A DNA stretch of 64,000 nt from Lomentospora prolificans (GCA_029532625.1 JARFXM010000010.1:1922001-1986000), one strand, 5' to 3'; shown: positions 33,257 through 45,545, counted from the first letter of the stretch. The notes: generated from the sequence alone by a model not told the origin. Program-made: numbers and translations.

Positions 33257-34959
33257 TGCTGTGGTGTCTTTGGCGATGTGGACTTGGAAAACAGAAACAA
33301 CGCATTGGCCTGGAGAAGACCCCGAATGAATTCTGAGTAAGGAACTTGTCGATTGTTTTACTTGATCTTTGCATGGATTTAAGACGCTACACTTCTATAC
33401 CAGCCGGTTAACGAGGCACAGGACGTATTTATAAGACGTTATTGTTCCCACCGGAAGTCGACAGTCGTCTTGTGTGCAAAAAATTGTAAAAATGACAGTG
33501 ATTCCGCCAGCATCTTACAGCATGAAGCACATTGATCCATGTTTTCTTCCGTATGACACATTCGCCGCCACGACGGGCCTAGCGCCTGGCGCTGACACTC
33601 CGAGAGGCGATGCTACATTGGGTCCAACCGCAGCTTTGGGTTTACAATCAGCTGCGCCCCATTTTCAACCTCACCTCTTCCTCTTGCCGGTTCCCGTCAG
33701 TCCGCGTCCATCATTGATGAATTCCTTCCGGAGAAAAGTGCCCAGCCACCCATTGAGGGCTATGGTTATCTAGAGCCGTGTTGGAAACTTCCACAAACAC
33801 ATTATATTTCAACAAACGGTCCTAGCGAAGGTGCGACGAAGCCGCCAGAATTGCTGACTGCTTTATTCAACCACCGAGACAGCACGGCACGTTGAGAGAG
33901 ATGACACTTTGGCGGTTTATGACTTTATTAATCACAACTCTCAACATGAATCCAGGTCTAGATCAGAGTATTAGATACAGAAGGCTTCTCAAGCATAATG
34001 TTATCGGGGTTCACGCTGTAAATAGCACCGAGCAAGCCAACGAAAGAGCGAACAAACGCGCCGCCTTCCTCGGCTCAGATCGTTATCGTATTGTGCGCAA
34101 AGGGCCGTTAATGATACTTCTTTGAGGTTAAGCACCAGAGTCCCACCCTATAATTTCTTCGTACATGTGCCTGACTGATCGATTTTCATGCGTGCCAGGA
34201 AATCGAAGGGTGTGGGAAGAAGATTCGTTCCGGGCAGCCCGAGAAGTAACCAGAAAGTGAAGTACGTTTACTCCGAAGCCGCGAGCTATGAAAAGACAAA
34301 GTCAGAGAAGCTATGAGTGGGAATCTAAAGGCATTCGCCCGTCTAACGCCCTAAATCCATCGGCCATCTTCTCCAGGTTGAATTAGTGAAACATAGTCCA
34401 AGGATCCATAGACGTTAGCTCTCTGGAGCAAGCCTCAGTCGTTCTTCTTGTAAGCTAGAGTACTTGGCAACTAGGTCGGGGCCCAATTCCACCCCTTTAC
34501 GAATAGCTCAGCTAGGACTTGGATAACTGGATGCTCTTCAACTGACTACGAGTTGGCCCCTGTCTCTCTTTGCATCTCCTTCGCTCCTTCCCCTAATTAT
34601 ATTCTCCAATATTGCACTGAAGCACGTTGGCTTTTCCTCAATATATATATATACATAAAATATGGTGTCTATACTGCTCTTTCCATCTTCAGTGATGTGA
34701 CTTATGCAAGTACTTTGCTCCAGTTGTTTGTATATACACACTTTCTTTTCATCATTTCTTAGCCACTACCTTCCCTGGCCACTATCCTTCCTCACGAAAA
34801 GCATCCTGTTCTTCATATCCCTCAAATGACCACTTTTGACTTTCGACCCTCACATAGCGACCTCTCAATCTCTCTCATTCTCCTGCTCTAGTGCCATCTT
34901 TAGACTCTTGCCTCCCTTTACGCTCATCGTCCTGCTACGTGGGTGGCCTATCTGCAGCT
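33257..34959. other. Spacer upstream of the triple-repeat secreted protein
   Basis: 1.7 kb without a supportable gene. The left part is the RNase Z-like promoter, the right part the promoter and leader of the secreted protein, with a TA-repeat at about 34640-34655 and a pyrimidine-rich leader from 34750. The open frames at 33474-33773 and 33892-34125 look non-coding. Confidence 0.5.
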
Positions 34960-37900
34960 ATGTCACCTACTTCCGAGGGATGGGGCGTCTGGCCTTGTTT
35001 CACCCTTTCATTTCTTCTTTTTTTCTCGTACATGACTGCAATCGCCTCTGGTGGTAAGTTGAGAATATCAAGGCCATATACTAGACTCGGCTAACAAAAA
35101 GTTCACCCACAGGCGGTGGAGCTTCGCTGAACGGAACGCTTTCGACTCATGGTGTAAACTCGACTGCTCTAGCAGTTGTGCCTCCACATGGCACCCTCTA
35201 TGATAAGGGCGCCGCCTCGACGGCCCTTGCACCGACCACCTCTGAACCCGCGTTTGCCTTCATGGATATGAATTTCCATCCGAATCTGATGAACCGCCAA
35301 GAAACGCTCAGCCAGGCAGATCAGAATTGCCCATGCTGCCAGGGGGTCACCTCTACTGTCACCCCATTCCAGACCACGGCGCGTGATCCTCGTCCTGATG
35401 TGGCCTCTCCCACATTCACAGGTTCAGTTTCTAACTGGGCGTCCACCGTGACTATTCCCGGCCAGCCAATCCGCAAAGACAAGATTCTGGAGTGCGCCGC
35501 CTGCCAGGGTAGTGTCTGCTACATAAAGTACGATCTCGACTCTGAAATCGAGGATTCCGAGCTCGGTCGCCGCGGGCCTGAAGACGACGTGTATCAGCCT
35601 CACCTGACAAACCCCGAGCTGTGGAGACCTAATTCATTTGCTTGGTGGAAAAAGGTGTACGCCGAGGTGAGGTCGTACGGCGCCGGATTCGGCCCCAGAA
35701 TCACGCATAAAGACAAGCTCGATAAGCTCATCTCGGCATGGTCACACGGGTCCCATGCCAAGTACATCCCCTTCGACTACAAGTTGACCACGGGGGAAAC
35801 AGTCCACCGCGATCGGGGTGTTATCGGCGGTGTCGAGCCTATCTGGGGTTGTACCGCAATTCTTATTGCGAGCGACAAGGGCGTTTATACTGCCCACATC
35901 TGGGAGGTACCTACCTTCAAGGCTCCCGGGACAACGACGCGGACGGAACACGAGTCCAAACTCGAGTGGGAGTGGCGGGTCACGAAATTCCTCCAAAACG
36001 GAAACCTAGGAATAATTCAGCCTCCCAGCGCAGCCCTTGCTAATCTGGTCAAGAAAGGCGAAGCCTTTGACCCTGAATCCAGAAAGTGGCTCACGGCACA
36101 CATCTGGACTCCTCTTGATATCTATCATCCTACCCAACCACGATTCCGAGAAGGAATCAATGCCCTAGAAACAGAGATTGCGAATTATCTAGGTATTCCG
36201 CAGACTGATATAAACCGCCACCTCTACCGTCGTAACCCCCCGAGGAACGGCTTTGGAGAAGAAACGGATCCTCATACCTATTACAGCGCACAGCCGGGAA
36301 TCTCCTTGGTCGTTTTCCAGTACGCACCGCAGGAAACCAAAGCCGGAGCCGGCCAAGCAATGCCCGGCGATGAAGGCGCTAAGTCATCAATGGCCTTCGA
36401 CGACCCCGACTGGGACCTTTACTGGTCGTCGGATGATGAGCCGCCGTATCCTTTCAAGAAGCCAAAACTCGAGCAGCCAGCAGAGAGCTCGGGTGGCGGG
36501 ACCAAGGCTGGGCCATCCACAGCAGAAGAAGAGGTTACGGAACCGATGAGGGCCCTGCGCATCTGGTTCGACCGCAAACAGGTCGAGACTAAGCTGTGGT
36601 GCATCCCTGGCAAGTCTTGCAATTCTCTGTGCGAGTCGGAGCACGGCCGCCTCGGCGCCGAAGTAGGCGGGCCGGGAGAAGGTCAGGCCACGGGCCAAAC
36701 ACAAACTCAGCCTCCTACTGTGGCTGCTCTAGGGGCCATTGCAGGTACTGCTGCAGGAACGCCCTCTCTCTTGCACCACGCAAAGAGAGTTGTACCCGGA
36801 CCAGACTTCCGCAACATCGGTCCACCAGGCCTCTTTGGTCATACGCTCAGCACACCCGGAGGGAATATCCCCGCAGGGCAATGGTGGACTGCCATGTCCG
36901 AAATGGTTAAACGATATGGCGCGGCTGGGGAACCAGTTGGTGTGCTCCGCACCGACGATTACGCCGCCGACGACGCCGTTTTTAGACCGCTCGGGGACCA
37001 ACCGGTTGGGGGAGGCACCGGGCCCCTCTACGGCTGTACCGCCATTTTCGTCGTCACTTACAGAGGAGTTTACGTCGCGCACTTGTGGCAGCGTCCGAAT
37101 TTTGTCCCCCCGCGACAGGGCCTTATCCAAGAGAGGCCCGACTTATACGGAAGCCAGGACATCATCTGGAACCGCCGGGTGCTCGGCCTTCTTCACCACG
37201 GCACGACGCCGGCAGTAGAGTGGGGAACGCGGGGAGCCTCGCTGAGGGATCTAGCGGCCGGGCCGCTCAGCGTACCGCCTCCGGGAAGCGAGGAACTTTT
37301 CAGCATCGTCCTTTTCTGCCCGGACATATCTACCAACCCCACCACGGCGGCCAACCAGAATAAGCCGAGGCACAAAGATGAAATCAACCGCCTCAAGGGA
37401 GACATTGCGGATCTTTTTGGCATATCCACGGACGTGATATACACCCATACGTACTGGAAGCGAGAGCCATCCGTGTTCGGGGGCTTCGAAGCGATGTCAA
37501 ACACGGAATATTTCCGACGGAACCCGGGTACTAGCCAGCTTGTTTGGCAGTACGCTCCGGCCGACACTCCGCAGAAGATTCGAGGAAGGGAATTCGTGCG
37601 TGCGATCCGGGTTTTCTGGGACAAGCGTGAAATCTTTCGTGAAGAATGGTGCCCGCCGGGCTTCGAAACTTGCGTACCCGGCTACGACTGCGGCGCTCAC
37701 AACATGGAGAGCGCCGCGCTGCGCAAGCGGGCGGTTTGTGAGCCTAGTGTGATCTTGATTGACGGCGGAAAGGCGACTTGCACCTCGCCTGATGTGCTCC
37801 TCTCCGAGGTTTACAAGAGTCTGGACGTCCGCCAAGATTCTGATGGTGACAGTGGCGGAGAAAGGCTGCCGCCGAGCGAGCCTGTGTCGGACTCTTGGAA

Positions 37901-39789
37901 TGACTACCGTGAAGATGGTATATTCGATTTTAGCCTTACACATCCAATGACTTGGGAACGGGGTCAGGTGGACTGGTGGGTCGGGATGAAGGACGTTGTT
38001 GATGAATATGGAGCCAACGATGGTTCGGCTTACAAGTCAAGCGATGACTATCTCTCTGACCATTCCAAGGTGCGCTTCTTTACGGACAAGCCCATGGGCG
38101 GGGGAATCACACCTATGTGGGGATGTACTGGTATCATCATCATCAGTAACGAAGCAGTCTACACTGCGCATCTCTGGCAGGTCCCCACGTTTGAGTACTT
38201 GCCCGACGAGCGTGATGCGTTCTCGTACGAAGACCCGGAAGAGGTGTGGAGGCGGCGTATCGACAGGCTCTTGAACGAAGGGGCCGAACCCATCGTATCG
38301 GACGGAAGAACACCTGTCTTGATGCCTTTATTAGAGCTCACGGGGAAGCAGATGGCCTTTGATCCCCAGCACCGTCGATTCATCAAGGTCATGATCGTGA
38401 CACCTGACGAGCATGTGCATCTTGTTTCCGGCCGTCCCCTGTTCAAGGACAAAGTCGACAAGCTTCGGGCCCAACTCGCGCAAATGCTTTCTCTGGAGTC
38501 CGACAGCGCCCACATCAAAACCCTGACGTACATTCCGGACGCTTACCGCGAGCTAGAGGAGGACTCGGACGACATAGACGGGCTCATGTCGCGGCATGCG
38601 GGGCTCCAGATGGCTGCCATCCAGTACGCGCCTCAGGAACCTTCGACCAAGAAGCCACCCGAGGGTGTGCAGGGCCCGCGAAAGGTCAGGGCGGTCCGGC
38701 TGTGGTGGAACCGCAAGTCCGTCGGCAAGCTCGAGTGGTGCCCGCCCGTGGAGAACGTGGATCGAGGTGGCCAGCTCATCACCAAGGACGGCGATATATG
38801 CCCCGGAGAGCCCGGGTGGCAGGCGCCGCCCGGCGAGGGCGAAGAGACTGGAGGAACGGATGGAGGATCGCCGCCAGCTACCCCGAGTAGCACGGCCGCG
38901 CCCGCGCCTACATCCACGCCGAAAGAAAAGATTTGCGGCGTGGATTCGCGTATCAGGACGTATTTCGACGAAGGGATGTTAACGGAGACATATATGGAGC
39001 TCACAATGTACCCAGGGCCAGTGACCGACGAGGTCATTCCAAGTCCCATGCGCAAGTACATCAGCAACGTCACGATCACGATGGGAGACATGATTCAACT
39101 ACGCAAGGAGGACAGCGGGTTCCCCAACGACCTGTCGGTGTGGGTAGGCGAGCCCTGGGAGGATCTCCTCTGGCAATTGGGCTCGAGGTGCAAGTGCGAA
39201 GGGGACACGTGCGACATGTTCTCGCCGGCGTGCTGCGGCTCGGGGAACTGCGACGACGCGGCGCCGCACCTGTGCAACTGCGATCATCCGGACTGGGACA
39301 CGGATGGTTACTGCTGGCCCTACCCCGACACCGTGGCAGACTGCTGCTTGACGGTTGCCGGATGCGAGGGCAAGTACAAAGAGTTGAACTTGCCTAGGGA
39401 TATTTCGTTGCCGCAATACAAAGACTCGATTCGCCTCAACAGGTACCTTTATGGTGCTCACAAGTTTGATTCGCATTCTATGGGGGAAGAAAAGGATGAA
39501 GCTTTCCATAGCCCGCGGTGTACGTGGTGGAAGGAGGCGGAAGGGTTGAAGACGGATGAGAAGCGTGGGGATTATCTGGTAAGTAGTGGGTGTGCTTCGG
39601 CCTCTTGGTCCTTTCGTTTTTTTTTTTTTTTTTTTTTTTTTTTCCTTCATCATAGGAGCATTGGCTATCTTGCCTGCCGGGAGCGAGAGACGGCGTGAGT
39701 GAAGGGGAACTCTGGCTAACGTGTTACTTTTCTCTTCACTTCTATAGGGATACACTGAACGGTGTTACTTTTCCTGCCTCGATTCGTAA
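34960..39789 (+). CDS. Large secreted protein with three copies of an unassigned domain
   Basis: About 1546 residues, function not recognised. Exons 34960-35053, 35113-39578, 39656-39694 and 39748-39789; introns carry GTAAGT or GTGAGT donors, and the second contains a T27 tract. The N-terminus has a hydrophobic signal-like segment (CFTLSFLLFFSYMTAIASG). Three units follow, near residues 198-538, 616-888 and 973-1243. Each has a start like WWxxMxxxxxxYGA, then GGxxPxxGCTxxxxxSxxxVYxAHxWxxPxF, then WxxRxxxxLxxG, QYAP and finally RAxRxWxxxxxxxxxWC. Between and after them are Pro/Gly/Thr-rich linkers. The tail (about 1370-1546) is rich in cysteine (CKCEGDTCDMFSPACCGSGNC). The GCT...VYxAHxW motif occurs in many poorly described secreted proteins of Sordariomycetes; I know no activity for it. 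The start at 34891 would lengthen the N-terminus by 23 residues. The two last small exons are the least sure part. Confidence 0.82.
35610..36633 (+). repeat. Repeat unit 1 of the secreted protein
   Basis: It codes for the first copy of the domain (NPELWRPNSFAWWKKV through TKLWCIPGKSC), with GGVEPIWGCTAILIASDKG at the core. It carries a longer acidic insert before the final strand than the other two units. Confidence 0.75.
36864..37683 (+). repeat. Repeat unit 2 of the secreted protein
   Basis: It codes for the second copy (IPAGQWWTAMSEMVKRYGA through REEWCPPGFETC), core GGGTGPLYGCTAIFVVTYRG. Confidence 0.75.
37935..38748 (+). repeat. Repeat unit 3 of the secreted protein
   Basis: It codes for the third copy (HPMTWERGQVDWWVGMKDVV through GKLEWCPPV), core GGGITPMWGCTGIIIISNEA. 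Confidence 0.75.
39617..39643. repeat. Poly(T) tract, 27 bases, inside an intron
   Basis: It lies between the GTAAGT donor at 39579 and the ATAG acceptor ending at 39655, where a pyrimidine tract would sit. Confidence 0.95.
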
Positions 39790-40533
39790 GAAAGGATTCA
39801 AAGAAGGCCGCATCTTGGCGAGCATGAGAAGGAGGAACATGCCTCAGAATGTTTACACTACGACTCTAAGGGCGGAAGGGTGCATAGTTGTTTCGTCCTT
39901 TGAAAGAATGGTATCAGGGACGTTTGGCGCCAGTAAATTGCATGCTATTACGCATGGAGATACTTGGTGGCAGCATCGTTGAGAGGCGTTTGAGGAAAGA
40001 GACGCGGAATGCTTCCTGGGGGTTTGTTTTCGTTTCCGCCTTGAGGCTTTTCTGTGTTTTCTCTTTGAAGCAGGACTAGAATCAATATAGGTAACAAAGA
40101 AGAGAGTAAAAGAAGAGTAGATTGGGGGGATGAGGATGAGTCAAGAGGATGCTGAATAGAGAATAGAGAGTCCGACCTCAACGCAGCCCTTCATGCGTCC
40201 CTCGACAGTTTTGGCCGGTGCTTCGCGGCTCGTGTCTTCTTCTCTTTCGCGATAATAACGCCGAGCTGGTTCCAAGCATGGCCAGCTGCATGGGTTACGG
40301 GTCAGGCCAGTCTCAGAAGGGGGGCAGGGGGGTGTGAACGACAAGAGAACCGTTACAAAGCACGAATTTCGTCCGTATATATCCACCCGACATCGGTTCA
40401 TCTCCGCCGGCGAAATCTCCATCTCGGCGACGCCGAATCGGGCAAAGACCCGGCGAGATTCCGACTATTACTAAAAACCCAAGCCAAGCCAACATTGGAC
40501 CCGCATCGCATCACACGACGAATGAGAAAAAAC

Positions 40534-40615
40534 AGAGAGAGAGAGAGAGTGTGTGTGTGTGTGTGTGAGGCAGAGACAGACAGAGACAGACAGACAGAGA
40601 GAGAGAGAGAGACAG
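40534..40615. repeat. Compound microsatellite (AG)n-(GT)n-(GACA)n-(GA)n
   Basis: About 80 bases of dinucleotide and tetranucleotide repeats in sequence, likely to vary in length between isolates. It sits 300-400 bases upstream of the TATA box of the DUF1349 gene. Confidence 0.95.
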
Positions 40616-40917
40616 AAACCTCTGGAAATCCAAGCTTAGCTTCCTCGTATTCTAAGCTATGCTACCCACAGAGCTGCAAAGCTTGCGCCAGCGGAGACAA
40701 CCGAATTCCCACCTTCTCCTCCCCACAACCGGCTCATCGGCCCGGATCCTTTCTTTTGCTCGCCGCGGGGTCATCGATTCATCCTTGTGGCCCCTCCCCG
40801 CACAAATTCGCCCATTCGACGGGCGCGGCACTTGAGAGACTTCCGGTTGGTTGTGGGACCGGAAAGGATCATTTGATGCAGGGAAGAGAAGGCAGGGAAG
40901 CTGTAGTTTGGGACTTG

Positions 40918-40926
40918 TATAAATAG
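40918..40926 (+). promoter_or_regulatory. TATA box of the DUF1349 gene
   Basis: TATAAATAG is a full consensus TATA element, about 165 bases before the start codon. It leaves room for a leader of about 130 bases, and is the clearest TATA box in a promoter position in the window. Confidence 0.6.
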
Positions 40927-41087
40927 CTGGCGTCTAGTCTTCGCTTGCTCTTGGTTTCGACCTGGCTATTTGGCGTTTTAAGCTCAAGGACAGACACTCC
41001 ATCCTAGATCAACAACGCGAAGCCAGCTGGCTATCCAAATTCGAAAGACAACCCTTGGCAAACAGGTAGAAAGAAAATCCATCCATC

Positions 41088-41812
41088 ATGCCGGACACCG
41101 CCCAACTCTCCGCAAACCCCAACACCGACATCTGGCGGAAACCCCCCAACGTCAACGTCTTCAACGGTCCGTCTCCCTCCCTCCCTCACCCATCTCCTTT
41201 CGCCTCGGGCCCCCCTCAAGAAAACCAAACAAGAAAGCTAACACCTCCCCCTTCCTCAACCCAGCCCCCTTCAAATCCCTCTCCCGCAAACCCCTCACCT
41301 CCTTCGCCACAGCCCGCCTCTCCCTCTCCTTCACCCCAACAACCCAATACGACCAAGCCGGCCTCCTCCTCCTCTTCCACCCCCCAAACTCCGCCCCCGG
41401 TCCCGCCGAAGAAGCAACGCTCAAGTCCCGCCGCTGGCTCAAGACCGGCATCGAACTGTACAACGGTGCTCCCCGCCTCTCCACCGTCGCCTGCGACCGC
41501 TGGGCCGACTGGTCTGTCACCCCGCTCCCGGACGCCGCCGCCGCCGACCCCGCCGGCCGAGTCAAAGCCACCATCCTCGTCGAAAGGTCGCACGACCACC
41601 ACGGGCCCAGCTTGTGGGTGTACGCCGTCGACGACGCGGGACGCAGGGAGAGCCTGCGCGAGGTCTGCTGGGTCTTTGCGCTGGGCGAGGATGGCCAGGC
41701 CGACGCTGGGGAGTGGGAGCTCGAGGTTGCCGTCATGGCCGCGCGTCCGAATGCTGATGCCAAGGAGCCGTTGGAGGCCGAGTTTAGCGATATTGAGGTC
41801 GTCTGGAAGTGA
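41088..41812 (+). CDS. DUF1349 (concanavalin-like fold) protein
   Basis: A protein of 208 residues of the DUF1349 family, a beta-sandwich related to concanavalin lectins and glucanases; function unknown. Exons 41088-41166 and 41265-41812. The intron has donor GTCCGT, a GCTAAC branch site at 41237 and a CCAG acceptor, and joins NVNVFNAPFKSLSRKPLTSF in frame. Family hallmarks are the strand QYDQAGLLLLFHP, then LKTGIELYNGAPRLSTVACDRWADWSVTPL, then KATILVERSHDHHGPSLWVYAVDD, LREVCWVFAL and the ending EFSDIEVVWK. No signal peptide is present, so it is probably cytosolic. The coding part of exon 2 is very rich in G+C. It is convergent with the alpha/beta hydrolase gene. Confidence 0.9.
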
Positions 41813-42559
41813 GGCCGGCGGGTGTGTCGGGTTGCGGTGCTGGAATCTTGTATTCACGGAATGTCATTTTTATTTCAAGTTGCCGGCAAGGGTTTTTTTT
41901 TAACACATTTATTAGTCGTAGTAGGACATGAGCTACCTTCGCTCTCCAATTTCTTCTCGTTGACTTCTTTTTTTTCTTTTTTTTCTTTTTCATCCTCACC
42001 TCACCTTAATCTCCATCTCGGAAACTCCCAACACTTCTTATCCCTTCCCCGTATTAAGACCAAGACGGCCAGAGACGTGACCAAGGAATCGAAAAGATGA
42101 ACAAGACCATAAAATCACTAAAATGCTCGTATATGGCTCCAAAGCAACATAAAAAAAGAGTCTCCGAAAAAGAATAAAAAGAAAACAGGGCAACCGAAAA
42201 GAGACTGAAACGACAGAGGCTTCCTTTATCTCCATTTTTACACGTTTGCTCTCCCAAATGACTCAAGATTCCCAACTCGCTCTCTGAAGCAAGGTTCCGC
42301 TGCTCCGAGCCCTGACCAAAAGATGTAGTGCAGCTCAAGGAGAAAGACCCAAAGGGGTATAGGAAAGAGCAAAAGAAGAACCAAAAATAGTCCCAGACGT
42401 CTTGGGGGATATTAGTACATAGTTACAAAATAGAACGGCGTAAGGGGTTTTGAAGGTAGAGGAAGAATAAGAAAGAAAAAGAAGAAAAAATAAAGAAGAA
42501 AAAAAGAGGCGTCTTTGCATCCCCAACGTGGACAAAGGCAAATCACGAGTGCTTGAGGT
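41813..42559. other. Convergent spacer, DUF1349 and alpha/beta hydrolase genes
   Basis: 747 bases of AT-richer 3' flank with runs of A/T and GAAAAA words. No coding frame is convincing. Confidence 0.55.
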
Positions 42560-45367
42560 TTACCTGACGGCAGTTCCAAGCCGTCTACCCCGGTCTCCGC
42601 TCCTCGTCCTCGACGCCCCCGTCACCCGCATCCAGTCCTCCCATTCCTTGCTAATCTCCATGAGCACCGAGCCCATGACCGTCGCGCTAGCCATCAGGCC
42701 GTGGCCCTCGCCCTCGAGGACGCGCACTTCACACCTGCGCATCGTCTTGCCGAGCCACCTCACATTCTCGACGGGCACGCGAGTGTCACGGCTACCGTGG
42801 TGAATGACCACCGGCCTGGTGATGTCAACGTAGCGGAAACCAATGGTATGCCGCCTTTCCAGGCAGACGAGCAGGTCAACCGCAGGGTTCGCACCCGTGG
42901 TTGCAAGCTCCCAAATGGCGTGCGTGAGCCTCGTATCGTACGTCATCTGCCTCTCCTTATCCGCCATGGCGTTGGCAGCCGCGTTGATAACCGCCCGCTC
43001 CGTCGTCTTTAGCCGGGCACCCTGGCCGCCCGTCGGCCGCACAAGGTCCATGTTCTCCGTCGCGTTCGGAACGTTGGGCATGTCGGGGTTGGTCTTCTGG
43101 GCGTCAAAGCTCATGTTCTCCTTGTCATTGACCCCCACGCCGTTGGCATGCTGGCCGCCTGTTAGCGTCGGTGCATCCGCGCGCGCGGCGTTATTGCTCG
43201 ACTTCCGCTTGCCCCGGCGCGGCGTTTTAGGAAGGGAGCTGGTAATCGAACTGCTCGTCGCCGACATAAAGGAGCTGTTCGCAGCCTTGAGGATCGGTGT
43301 CGGAAGCGCCCGTAGAATTCGCTGGGAGGTCGGGATAGCATTCGTCGGGGGCTGGTTTTGCGAAGTTCCAAACACGTTCATCTGCGAGGGTGGGATCCAA
43401 GGTGCCAGGAGGTGGATTCGTCCCCGGATGTGCTGTGGCATTCGGAGCGCAGTCGCCAGAGCGTAGATGGCGCCCGCAGAATGTGCTAGGATGGAGAACT
43501 TGTTAATCTTGAGCGCTTGGCAAATGGCGTAAACGTCGTCTAGAGACAAGAAAAATTAGTATCGGTTATTACCAGGAGGCTAGAGTGGTCAAATCCTACC
43601 GGGCCAACTAAGCGGTGTTGCGGTTCCATCGGCGTACGGCTCACTGTCACCGACACCGGGTCGGTCGGGGGTGATGAGACGCAGCTTAAGAGTAAGCGCG
43701 AGCTCGTCGTAAAACGCCGTAATATACCGCGTCAAACCCATGCCAACGCAGCAGAAGACGGCCGAACCCTCCGAGTCGCCAACCTCGGAGAAGGAAATGA
43801 CCCTTCCGGTCTGTGGATGGCGAATCTTTTGCGAGAGCCTCGGCGAACAGAGGTACGATTCGACGGCGTCGTCGATGGAATCGGCGCTGCGGGGTCGCTC
43901 GTAGCCGGCGGGCACCGGGCTGGGCTCTGGAGAGCTCAGCCGGCTGCGGTTGCCGCCATTCTTGTCCTCAGCCATCCTGGGGCTAAGGGCACCAGACCCG
44001 CGCTTAAGCTTGGAGCTGCTCCTTTTTAACTTTACGCCTTCAAGCGGATCCGGGGTGATCTGACCGGATCGCCTCCGGCCACGATCATAACTGGCATCGC
44101 GCCTCCTGCCTTGAGCGACGGATGGAAATGGAGCAAAGTCCTCGGTCTCGAGTTCCTCGCCGCTGTGGGGGTGGATATTCATTCCTTCAAGTCGGCTGTT
44201 GCTCGGGGAGCGGTAGTGAGTTGTGTGAGGCTTCTGCGGCTTGGATGAGGACGAGGACGGGAACTCTCGGGTGATTGTGGTTGTGGTAACATTTTGAGGG
44301 GCGGGATGCTTCAGGATAGTGACTTCGGGGGTCGGGTTTGGCGTGGGCAGAGGTTTATTCGTGGAGGTGTCTCGGTGGCGCCCATGTTCCACACCTTCAT
44401 GAATCGTATCCGCCGGGGTATCGCTCTCTCGTTTCGACCGCGAGTTCCTCGCCGATGACCTCTTCGAGCCCGAGCCCGTCTTTCTGAGAGAGGAATCGCG
44501 GGTAGGAATAGGTCGCGGGCTGGGCATGTCTGAGTTGGTAGCGGCCATCGAAGCGGCCTTCTCGGGGCTCAAATCCCTCTTGGGAGACTCGTGAACCTCC
44601 TCGGTGATAGGGGTCTCGGCGAGGAAGGGATCGGGACGTGAGATGGCCACGGGGCTAAACCCGTTACCGCCCACAGCGCCGATGCTGGCTCGTTTCTTCT
44701 CGAGTTCCCTCTCCCGCAGCCTCTCTTTGGAGCTCATGTACATGAGACCCTTGTGACTGCGGCCCTGCTTCTTCCCCCAGCTATCATGAGATCGCTTCTT
44801 GTGGAGTTCGGGATGTGAAGGAACAGCGCCTCGCTCGATCGACAGGTTACCGATGCTCTGGGTATCGTCGCGAGAACCTAGAGAGCCCTTCGACGACGGG
44901 CGGGAGGCGGTCCTCAAGAAAGACTTGAAGCTGCTGGGCTCATGAGACGGAGATTTGGGCGCTGTCAGGGGCGAGAATCCCGACGGCGGCTTCGCGGTTC
45001 GGATGACGGGGGGGCTGGCGGCGAGTTCGTCAAGTGAGAGGGCTTGGGCTGGATCCTCTTCCTGGGACGGGGCGGAGTACGCGCCGTAGTCGACGCCGAA
45101 GCTTCCTTCTCGAGGCGATCCGGGCGCGGATAGGTTAATGGCTGGGCCTTCGAAGTGGTTGCTCGCGGGTTTGGAGATGACGGAGAGACTAGTGATTAGT
45201 GACGAGATAACCTCGGGTGAGGCGGGAGGGAGGGTTCCTTGGCGGGACTCGAGAGGCCTAGTGTACGTGCTCGAGTAGGAAGGGTGGTTCTGGTGATGAG
45301 GCTTTTGGCGAGGTTGATGTCGACTTTGTCTAGGGATAGGGGGAGGCTGGATCATTGGGGGGTCCAT
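42560..45367 (-). CDS. Alpha/beta hydrolase with long disordered N-terminus
   Basis: A 915-residue protein in two exons on the minus strand, 45367-43600 and 43539-42560, joined by a 60-nt intron (donor GTAGGA, acceptor CTCTAG) that restores TPLSWPDDVYAICQALKI. Residues 1-510 are Ser/Pro/Arg-rich and lack a recognisable fold. The hydrolase core starts near RVISFSEVGDSEGSAVFCC and contains LRLITPDRPGVGDS and the nucleophile elbow AHSAGA with Ser610. The likely acid is Asp in HGSRDTRVPVENV and the base is His in LEGEGHGLMAS near the end. A disordered lid insert of about 150 residues lies between helix and acid. Conserved in filamentous fungi, but I know of no substrate. A GCA repeat lies in its upstream region. 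Confidence 0.88.
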
Positions 45368-45521
45368 GGCTAGAAAGAGTAAGAAGGACGTCTGCCCGGC
45401 TGCTGCAGGAGAAGAAGAACGAAATTAAAACTCCTAGTGTAGCGGCGGTGACTGACGGTCGCAGCAATGACGAGCAGATGCAGTGCTCGTGCAGCGACGG
45501 CGGCGGCAGGGAGAGCGAGTG

Positions 45522-45545
45522 GCAGCAGCAGCAGCAGCAGCAGCA
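45522..45545. repeat. (GCA)8 trinucleotide repeat
   Basis: Eight tandem GCA units about 160 bases upstream of the alpha/beta hydrolase start, probably in the leader, where it would read as TGC units in the RNA. Confidence 0.9.

Larger units (their letters stand above)
39790..41087. other. Spacer and promoter of the DUF1349 gene
   Basis: 1.3 kb with no supportable gene. It holds the secreted-protein 3' flank, a compound microsatellite, a TATA box and the palindrome AGCCAGCTGGCT at 41021-41032, 56 bases before the DUF1349 start codon. Confidence 0.55.
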
